Source: Oryzias latipes
Lineage: Eukaryota; Chordata; Actinopteri; Beloniformes; Adrianichthyidae
Direction: 5' to 3'
Assembly: GCF_002234675.1 (NCBI RefSeq)
Contig: NC_019875.2
Coordinates: forward strand, 22,686,299-22,750,298
Length of the DNA: 64,000 nucleotides
Below, piece by piece: positions 48,801 through 57,400 of this stretch. The position numbers and the translations under genes were made by a program. Numbering within the stretch: position 1 is the first letter of the stretch; every line of letters starts with the position of its first letter. The notes under the pieces were generated by a model. It saw only the letters and a list, made by a program, of their open reading frames with translations. It searched no databases and was not told the origin of the DNA.

Positions 48801-50257
48801 CCCTTTTTTACAAGCTTACAGCCCCTTTAAACCCCAACCTAACACTACCGGTGCAACAAAAATGGCGATCCAGCCTTACGGTTTGGATCCAGATGCGGAA
48901 AACAAATACATACATGGATCTAGGTGTCTAAAAATGGATGCATCGGTCTGGACCAGAGCAAGAAACTTGTGGCCAGCCGATTATCATTTGTACACAACAA
49001 CTACAAGCTTTTTTAAATGTAATATTTTTCGTCTGCTCCTGATTTGAACAAAGAAATAGTCAGAAATTCAGTTGTAATCTTAATTTCCGTTATATGTGTC
49101 CTCAATCATGAGAAAAATGCTACAAGAAGATGCTTAAAAACACCAAGAAACTTTTATTGGAGTGGGTCTTTAAGTCCCTCTTACCTCAAAGGACTGACGA
49201 TTCTGGTCACTGGCAGAGGAAGTGGATGCTGACCTATTTTCAGAGCTGAAGAAAGTTTAAAATGTAACACAAAATACAAAACAAATAAATGTGCACCACA
49301 CATATTTGAATAATAGCAACAATTCACACCTTATTTCTTCTGGTAGCTCCTCGATAAAACCAGAATTACATCTTGGACATGTGTAGTCCTATAAAAAAAA
49401 TACAATATCATATTATGTCATAATACCACAAATATTTATCTGTAGGATGTCTATAGGTCCAAGATAATTACATTTTTTTTAATGTATTATGCTAATCTGA
49501 CAGTTAAAATCCTTAGAAATCTGAATTTAGTTAGTCTGTTAAAATACCTACACTATTTAAAAAAAAAAACAGAACTAGACCTTTAGAAAAATAAACTCCT
49601 TTGTTTTTTAGATATTTGCCTAGAATACATAAAAACACTTTGCCAGTACTTCCTTAGTAAAACACAATCACACAGCTAAACAGTCGACTGAATAAAGCAA
49701 AGGTTACTGTAACAATCAAGAAGTTTCCCATGAAAAGCATGACAGCATGCTGTCAAAGAGTCAAAGCGCCATCTGACCCAAACCAGTTTCAAACACAGAC
49801 TCAAGGTCACAGAAAACAAACCAGTTCAAATATTTCTGGAGAAACCTGAATACATTTATGACATTAAAAACAAATGGAATTTTCTGTTTGTTAGCTTGTG
49901 GTCAGAAAACGCCACGAGACAGTTAACAGTGTTGATCTGTGAAAGCTGGCCTTGGTTTTGTCCCAAATGTTCCCATTTTGAAAGTGTATGTATGTAAATA
50001 CAGAGGGATAACTGGAGTCTCTGCCTGCCAACTTCGTTACTGACATTGACTGACAGGTTAGCTAAACAGGTATAGCCTAACAGCAGCAGCGCGTGGACGT
50101 CTGTTGATCTAACACACTCATATTTAGATAACACGCATTTTCTCCGCTTTCCTACTGACTGTTGTGCCTGTGAGGTTCTTACTGGTAAACGGGGTGTAAC
50201 CTCTGCTGAGCACCGGTGACAGAAAAACCGGCAGGGCCGTGGAGGGGCTTCAGCCAT
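45672..50257 (-). CDS. rnf126: RNF126: RING-type E3 ubiquitin ligase
   Basis: A cytosolic and nuclear E3 ligase that acts with BAG6 to ubiquitinate mislocalised hydrophobic proteins. Nine coding exons join in frame to 936 bases (311 residues): 50257-50183, 49388-49330, 49245-49185, 48518-48280, 46986-46918, 46832-46763, 46607-46514, 46104-45989, 45824-45672. The N-terminal zinc finger reads [14 protein letters not shown] then [11 protein letters not shown] (BAG6-binding). A central [19 protein letters not shown] block and the [16 protein letters not shown] block are typical of RNF126/RNF115. The C3H2C3 RING is [16 protein letters not shown], then CPVCRKSL. A serine-rich tail ends [12 protein letters not shown]126 is preferred over RNF115 by the tail and by synteny with HCN2 and STK11. 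Intron 5 has a GC donor. It stands head to head with SUGP1. Confidence 0.95.
45989..46104 (-). CDS. rnf126: RNF126 coding exon 8 (first part of RING)
   Basis: 116 bases: [20 protein letters not shown] then [18 protein letters not shown]. It holds six of the eight zinc ligands of the RING. Donor GTATGC. Confidence 0.95.
46514..46607 (-). CDS. rnf126: RNF126 coding exon 7
   Basis: 94 bases: [20 protein letters not shown] and on to ITQEHI plus one base. Donor GTAAGT. Confidence 0.94.
46763..46832 (-). CDS. rnf126: RNF126 coding exon 6
   Basis: 70 bases: [20 protein letters not shown] and ITQ, the most conserved central block of the family. Donor GTACGA. Confidence 0.94.
46918..46986 (-). CDS. 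rnf126: RNF126 coding exon 5 (GC splice donor)
   Basis: 69 bases: [20 protein letters not shown] and GSW. The only donor that keeps frame with exon 6 is ATG followed by GCAAGT, a GC-AG intron with an otherwise ideal donor. Confidence 0.88.
48280..48518 (-). CDS. rnf126: RNF126 coding exon 4
   Basis: 239 bases: [20 protein letters not shown], then an arginine-rich stretch ([20 protein letters not shown]) and EGVPTLEG. Donor GTGAGA. Confidence 0.94.
48600..49171 (+). mobile_element. AAAGACCC-family element in RNF126 intron 3
   Basis: About 570 bases in the opposite orientation to the copies in SUGP1. The right terminus reads GGAGTGGGTCTTTAAG. On the plus strand ATG 48862 gives [20 protein letters not shown], in register with the peptide of the other copies but with an internal deletion. 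Confidence 0.75.
49185..49245 (-). CDS. rnf126: RNF126 coding exon 3
   Basis: 61 bases: [20 protein letters not shown] and a final E, a serine-rich linker. The donor GTAAGAGGG lies about 13 bases from the end of an AAAGACCC-family transposon (48600-49171). Confidence 0.9.
49330..49388 (-). CDS. rnf126: RNF126 coding exon 2
   Basis: 59 bases: [19 protein letters not shown], completing the zinc finger with its second CxxC pair. The acceptor is a T-run plus ATAG; donor GTGTGA. Confidence 0.93.
50183..50257 (-). CDS. rnf126: RNF126 coding exon 1
   Basis: 75 bases from ATG 50257: [20 protein letters not shown] then TPRLP, with donor GTAAGA. The start agrees with the family N-terminus; the longer upstream open frame is leader sequence. 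It holds the first cysteine pair of the zinc finger. Confidence 0.93.
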
Positions 50258-51223
50258 TTTCAGGAGTTGAAGAGTAACGGTGTGGACGGAGAGCGGTAAA
50301 GGACAAGAAAACCCCAGTTTGAGTTCGCTGAGAGGAAAAGTGAAGACATCAAACATCATGTGACTGAGAGAGGAAAGCTTCCGCTTTAACATTGACTTTC
50401 AAAATAAAATAACGTAAATCAACTTAAATTAACTTAACTTAATTAAATTAAATTAAATTAAATTAAATTAAATTAAATTAAATTAAATTAAATTAAATTA
50501 AATTAAATTAAATTAAATTAAATTCATAAAGTGCAAGTGCAAGTGCAAAGTTTGAGCCTAATCTGCAACACCACTATGTCCACCGTAAAAAATGAAAAAT
50601 ATCAATCCAGCTATCTCAGCGACCATTGCTGTAAAAAAAAAAACTGCACTGATTTGCAGTTAGTCACGTTCATTAACCCCTAAAATAATATAGGAACAAA
50701 TTCTAAATTACTTTAGATTTAGTTTTACTTTTCTCACTACTGAAGTCCTGCTAAAGTAAAAGCGAAAAACAAAAAGTGTATCTTTTCACAGAAGCTTTAA
50801 TCAATCAGAGTACCATTAATTAAAAAAAATTTCTATTAAAAAAGGCATATTATTTTCGAAATGTGTCACCTGAACAAAAGTTAATGCTAATGGTTTTATT
50901 TATTTTTTTTAAATTTTGGCTTAATTATGTACTGGTTTGTGTAAGGCAAAATATTTTTAAAGAGTAGTGTGTTGAGTGGCAGGATACGTTTTAATTCCTA
51001 GTAACTTTATGTTTGTGACATTTCACAATTGTTTGTGCTAGATATACCGGTAACAGAATTGCAATAAAAGAATCCTGAGAGATGCTTTTATTTTGAATTG
51101 TTGAAACCGGATGTTCGATGCTTTTTATTCTGTCTTGCTTGATTCCTCGAGTCAGTTTGCTCTCACGGGCCTTTTTGTTGCCCAGCTTGGTTATTTTCTA
51201 AATACAAATTTCTTAGAGTTACT
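50258..51223. promoter_or_regulatory. Divergent spacer between RNF126 and SUGP1
   Basis: The two start codons face away from each other 966 bases apart, so both promoters must lie here or in unseen leader exons. A pentanucleotide repeat occupies 50441-50524. No TATA box is obvious. Shared control is an inference from the arrangement. Confidence 0.5.
50441..50524 (+). repeat. (AATTA)n pentanucleotide microsatellite
   Basis: About 17 nearly perfect five-base units, roughly 185 bases upstream of the RNF126 start codon. Confidence 0.95.
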
Positions 51224-51242
51224 ATGGAGTCTGGTGAGACAG
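51224..51242 (+). CDS. sugp1: SUGP1 exon 1 (start, tentative)
   Basis: ATG GAG TCT GGT GAG ACA G before GTAAAC. It gives MESGETG and joins exon 2 in frame. The start is the best upstream ATG with a donor, but the N-terminus of this family varies, so a different first exon is possible. Confidence 0.6.
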
Positions 51243-54200
51243 GTAAACCTTAGTTTAATTATTAACCCGAAGCTTTATGTATGTTAAAATGTGGTGCGTT
51301 TTAGCCAACCATATGTGGCTGCCCTCAGCCAATGCTTTAGCTTAGTTAGTAGCAACACAGAACAGATCGCCTGCTAGCATAATCATATTTCAAATTAAAT
51401 GAACTAGGATAGTGTCGCTGTCTGGACATCAACAACTTTTTACATAAACAATAATGTTGTACGGGAAGTCACTGCGCTAGTAGAGCTTTTGACAGAAATG
51501 ATAAAATCAAACTAATAACAACTATGCTCAGTCAGTCAATGGTAAGCTAACAACAATCTTTGGTGTTTTCATTGCAAAATGAACTAATAGTAAAGTCAAC
51601 AGCATTTAAAACTATTATATTCCTTACTAAACTAAGAAAAAATAATTTGACCCATGCTTCTAAAAATCAATATATACATATTATTTTTAACAAAATGAAA
51701 ATTATCCACAAAGTAATAAAATGCTAACAATCACATGATAATAAAATGATTCACATGTATGTATGTTATGATATTAAGAAGGTCCACACAGTTTCTTTTG
51801 TCATTTTTTGCTTTAGGCCGTGGAGGATGGAAGTCCAAGCCTGGCCAGCCTCAGAAAAACAAGATGAACTTAAATATTCTTCGTCAAGAACAACTGATCG
51901 CCCAGAAGAAAAAAGAGATTGAAGCGAAAATGGCAGAGAAAGCAAAACTGAATGCAGAATCTAACAGCAAGCCTCCGCCTCCATCTCGAAGGTATTTGTG
52001 CTTTTCTATTGATATTTAGTCACACACACAAGTGCGAGGCAAAGCTGGTGCTTGGTCAGTTTATTATTAATAGTCTAGAATCTAGTCCTTGAGGAGAAAT
52101 ATTTCAATTTATAATAAAAGCTTTTTAATTTTTGTATCCAACAGCTCTCCAGGTCCTCAAGGACCAAACTCCAATAAGTTTGCAAATGATGGAAGCTTCT
52201 TACAACAGTTCATGAAAATGCAGAAAGAAAAGGCTAGCAATGTGTCTGGTTAGTACACTCATTCCAACCATTTCTGTTTTAACATGTTCTTATAACATTT
52301 TTCTCATAATGAAGAACACATATAAAGAAATTTAGATCAAACTTGTATTTCTGAGTATTTATTTATTCAAATCGTTGTGAATCAAGAGCAGATGGAAACA
52401 CGCAGAGCCCGTTTGGAAAAGTTTGTAGTTGTTATGTAAAACGTACAATCGGCAGGACTCCCTGCTCCGCTCCGTTCTGATCCATTTGTAGACGACTAGA
52501 TCCATATACGTCTTTGTTTTCCGCATCTGAGCTGGTATCTGGCTCTAAACTGTACGACTGGATAGCTCCAATATTGCTCACCCTTTTTGTTGCGCTGGTA
52601 ATGTTAGGTTGGGGATTTGAAGGGCTGTAATAAGTGAAAGGCGGCGGGGTTGCTCCACATTAATATTCCCACCCACCACTTAGCTGAATTTCTAATGAAC
52701 CATTGCAGCTCTGCTGAAACTATGTTCTGTAAAAAAAAAAACAGATCTTTTTATTTTGTCCAAAAATGGCATAATCATAATTATAAAGACCACTGGGGAC
52801 ACTTTAAAAATAGATCAAAAGATGATCAGAGTAGGACTTTAATGATGGCAAAGAATAAAGACTTTGAGATGTGAAAAGAAAATTAGGAAAGTATCCAGAA
52901 AACTGTAATAGGAGTATTTTAATTATGGATTATTGTACTGTATTTACTTCAAAATTAAATATTTTTTGCTCTTTTGGCCCAGATTCCTCCAGTGATTCCA
53001 AGACTCCCTCCACCTCTAGCTCTTCAGGAAATAACGTTTTGCAGAAAAAGAGCATTTTAATTGGTCAGCGTACTGGCATTGGAGTTAGCAAGATGCTTAG
53101 TCAGTTCAAGAGCTACTCCCAGTTCAAAAAGAGTCCAGTGCTCAGCCAAAGGCCAAGTGCGTTTTGTTCACCTGACGATGAAGACGAGGAAGAGGAGAGT
53201 GATTACTCCAAATTCCTTGAAATGAAAGGTAATTCAAGGACTATACCTTTTGGTCTGTCTTGGAACAGTTCTTTAAATCGGACATTTCATCTAGTCTTCT
53301 GCATTTAGTGGCACCATTGCCCTGTGAGTGGAAGTTTTTACCATTTGTTCCCATGAAGCAAATGTACTCATAGCCTCCTTAAAGTCTCTCCCCCAGAAGA
53401 CTCAGACACCAGACTCATTATTGAAAAGATGGCCTCTTTTGTGGCGGAAGGAGGGTCTGAGCTAGAGAAGAAGGCGATGGAAGACTACAAGGACAACCCT
53501 GTTTTCTTGTAAGTTTGGGGGAAAAGTGTCTCAGTCCAGTTTATTACGCTTTTATTTGCTATTTAGAATGCTCTAAACTACTGTCTAAACCACTGTTTTA
53601 TCATTCGTCTTTTCAGTTTTTTATTTGACAAAAGCAGCTTGGAGTATCTTTACTACAGAAAAAGAGTTGCTGTATTGAAGAGGAATTTGCAGCGATCTGA
53701 GAGTCTGTTGGATGATAGTAAGTTCTATTTATCTTCTCAAAATTCTGTCAATTTGATTAGGTTTCCTCCCTGAATAGTTTATTATTGTAGTATTTCTGTG
53801 CAGTATGGTTGTTAAACATTTCGAATCAATGCATACCTGACTGACCATGTGATTTGAGACAGACTTCGGCTACGTCCACACCACAGGCTGAAACGACCCA
53901 ATTCCGATTTTTTTGCCCCTATGCGACCTGTATCTGATCTTTTCACGACAGTCTGAACGACACAGATCCGATCTTTTCAAATGCGACCCAGGCCACTTGG
54001 GTATGTGGTCCTGAATCCGATACGTATCCGATCTTTTCAAATGTGACCTCCGTCTGTACGGCCAGGCCACATGTATCCGACCCGTACGTCATTGATACGC
54101 TACAAAAGTCATAATTGTGCTTGAAGTAAGCGGGAACGAAAACAAACAATAATCATGGCGAACGATGGTGCTGAGACCACTAAGTGGAAGGGAAGCAATT

Positions 54201-54428
54201 ACCTTTTTCCTGTCCGACCGTGGTCAGAAGCGCGGGGGAGACCTTCTCCAGGACCGAAAGCGGATCCACCTTCGGGGTTCACTTCCCTGTTCGGACCCTC
54301 AGATTCTCCAGAGGGGGTTAATAAAGAGTCAGTAGCATTTATTCTGGGGGAAGCCTTCTTTTATTACCGTTGTCCTTCCTTCACAGAACACGAATGCGCG
54401 CACCCAACACACTTCTGCTGCCCCCCCC

Positions 54429-54463
<35 letters not shown>

Positions 54464-57400
54464 CCTCCAGCGCTCTACGCGCTCTCTCCTCTCTCTTATT
54501 ACACACACAGTGGGTACAGATGATCCTGGCTCCATTGCCTTCTTAAAATGAGAAGATTGTAATTGTGCTGGCTCCTTTGTGAAAATAACTATAACAATGC
54601 CAAAAGAGCTCCACTGTTGGCAACACTGTTGTTGACATCCATTGTTAATGTTAGCTACTTCCACAAACGACGAAAAGTCGTTCACTGTTGAGTACTCCTC
54701 TGCGCATGCGGGTCACTTCTGGGTCATTTCACGGTTACACAGGAGATCACAAAAGTTCGGATTTAATTGGAAACGTGAACGGCCTTGCAAAAAAAATCTG
54801 ATTTTTTTCAAAAGATCGGAATTGAGCATTAAGCCCTGCAGTGTGAACGTAGCATTTAGATTTACGCTTTGTGTTTATTTATTTGCAAATACATAAAGAC
54901 CCACTCTGATACAAATTGTGTTTTTAGCGTTCTTTAAAAAAACGTTGAAAAGAGAGTATTAGAGACAGAGAAAAAATACTGGGCGGGTCACAAGCTCCCT
55001 ATTCTGCTCCACTAGATCCATGTCCGTCTTTGTTTTCCTCGTCCGAGATAGCATCTGGCTCAAAACGGTTCGCCTGCATAGCTCCAATATTTCTCGCCAT
55101 TTTTGTTGCTCCGGTAATGTTAGGTTGAGGGTGAGAGGGGCTGAGAGCGCGTTAACAGAGAGCTCTCTGCAACAAGGTGGGAAAGGTAAGTGGGGTCGCC
55201 CAGGACCAACGGTCCCGCCCACAATTCATAGGCAAATTTCTAATGAACTACTACAGAAATTATGTCCTAGAAAACAGCTCAGATTTCTTGATTTTGGCTA
55301 AAAATTGCCTTATTAAAAGACCACTGGGGACACTTTGAAATAGATCAAGAGATGATCAGAGTGGGTCTTTTAGTCAGTACATTTGACTGTGGTGCTTTAT
55401 TTAAACCAATTTGTCTGACAAAGAATTGAAAGTTGTTGCTTCTTTTAAATAGCTTAAGATCAAAAAATCTTACAATTTTGGCCTTTATATTTAAATATAA
55501 ACTATTTTTTGGCAACACTGATCGGGTTAAGTTTCATTAATTCTTATGTGCAGAAGGTCATCCATTTACAAGTGAGATTTAGATTTTGGCATATGTGACA
55601 GAGCCTTTTGCCACTTTCTTTTGATTATTATTTACATTTTGTTCCATTGAAAACCTTGCATCAATAAAGTTCCCCATTCACCATCCCTGTTCCCCTCACT
55701 CCTCCTCCCTTTTCCTCTTCTTATCCCCATTGGCTCTAGACTGGTGGTGTGAGAGGGCCAGTTGAGTACGGTACAGTAGTAGAGTGTGAATTGAGTTCCA
55801 GTACTAATAGGGTGCTTAAAGTCTCCCCCCCAGTGGACCCAGAAACCCAGGAAATGGTCGACAACCTGGCCAGGTTTGTGGCAGAGAGTGGCCCCGAGGT
55901 GGAAGCCATCGCTGCTGAGCGCAACCGAGACAACCCCGCCTTCAGGTCAGACATCTTTATGACTGTGTGTGTGTGGGTTATTTTAGTGTCGTCAGCGACT
56001 TCTCTGGTCTTAAAGGTTTAAGCTCAGTTTCTAATATGCTATTTGCTGATAGCCTTATATTATATCTGACGCCAAATATACCGTAAACCTCTTTTTCCCC
56101 CCCAGTTTTTTGTATGATAAGCAAAGTCCAGCCTACAAACTGTATAAGGAGAAACTCCGGGAGTATCGTGGCACAGCCCCTCAGAGCTCCTCACCTCCAG
56201 CAGAAAATGTCAGAGCAGACGTTCAGCAGCCAGCAGCTCCTCCATTACAAGGTTCCTCTGCTTTACGGAGCGGCATGTCTGGGCCTCCACACGAGGGCTC
56301 AGAAACGCCTCCTGTTAAACGGAAGAGAAAGAGCAGATGGGGATCGGAAGACGACAAAGTCAAGCTACCGGTTCCTCCGATCGTTGTTCCTAATGAAATT
56401 ACCCCCGAAGACCCGAACACTCCCTCTCTTTCTGGTACTTACACTTACTTTGAAAGCATGATCTACACTTCAATTATAGATTTTTTGGATATTTGACTTT
56501 TACCAGTTGAAAATGAATGATTGATGCGTCTGTTTTAGCCCAGGAGCTCAGTGGCCTTGGTTATAAGAAGGGGAAGCCACTTGGTCTGGTGGGGGTGACA
56601 GAATTATCTGAGGACCAGAAAAGACAACTTAAAGAACAACAAGAGGTACAAAGACAGGCTCCATGATGTCCTGTGTTGTGTTGTGTTGTTTTTAGCTTCT
56701 CTTTTTTTTTTTTTTTCTCATGGCAAAAAGGAAAGTCCATCAAATAAGTGTTTGTTTTCAGCGGGGACAGCTCTCTGATCCTCCAGGGGTTTTGTTTTCT
56801 CCACAGATGCAGGAAATGTACGACATGATAATGAAGCACAAGCGTGCCATGGCAGAAATGCAGAACATGTGGGAGAAAGCCATAAAAGAGCACCAACATG
56901 AATACGACAGTGATGAAGAGGTCGATCAGGACGCAGGAACGTGGGAACACCAGCTTCGAAAGATGGAAATGGAGAAAACAAGGGGTAAGACCAAGAAAAA
57001 TACAGAAACGCTGCTGATTCAGAAGTAAATCATTTGAACCTGTTGTGCTTCTCCTCAAATGTTTAGTCTTAATCAGGATCATTTTTTTAACTCCTCATTT
57101 GCAGCTTCTAAGGTCAGATTAGTTGGTTTTCCAATTTAGGGCCCTGTCTCTTGATTCAAGGAGCTTTGCAATTGAATTTTACAATTTCATTTAGATTTTT
57201 TTTTCAGAGACAAGCTATTTTCTGTCTCTCAGCTACAGTTTTGGGGGAGGATTTTAGAAATGGAGAGCTGGGAGAGGAGGAAAATTAGTTTAAAAAGAAA
57301 AACCAACTCATTTATTGTGTTATTGCTTTGAATGTAGTGGTTTTTTTTTTTACTATTACACATTTTTGGTTAATTTGATTTGTTTTATGTATTTTTAATT

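Noticed and set aside
49856..50392. Longer frame including RNF126 exon 1 with extra N- and C-terminal residues
   Set aside because: Family alignment places the start at 50257, and the frame after RLP runs into intron.
50441..50524. CRISPR-like or satellite array
   Set aside because: Five-base units without spacers; an ordinary microsatellite.
55681..55740. SUGP1 exon 7 starting right after TCTAG at 55739
   Set aside because: Although it follows an excellent pyrimidine tract, with the phase left by exon 6 it hits a stop within ten codons.
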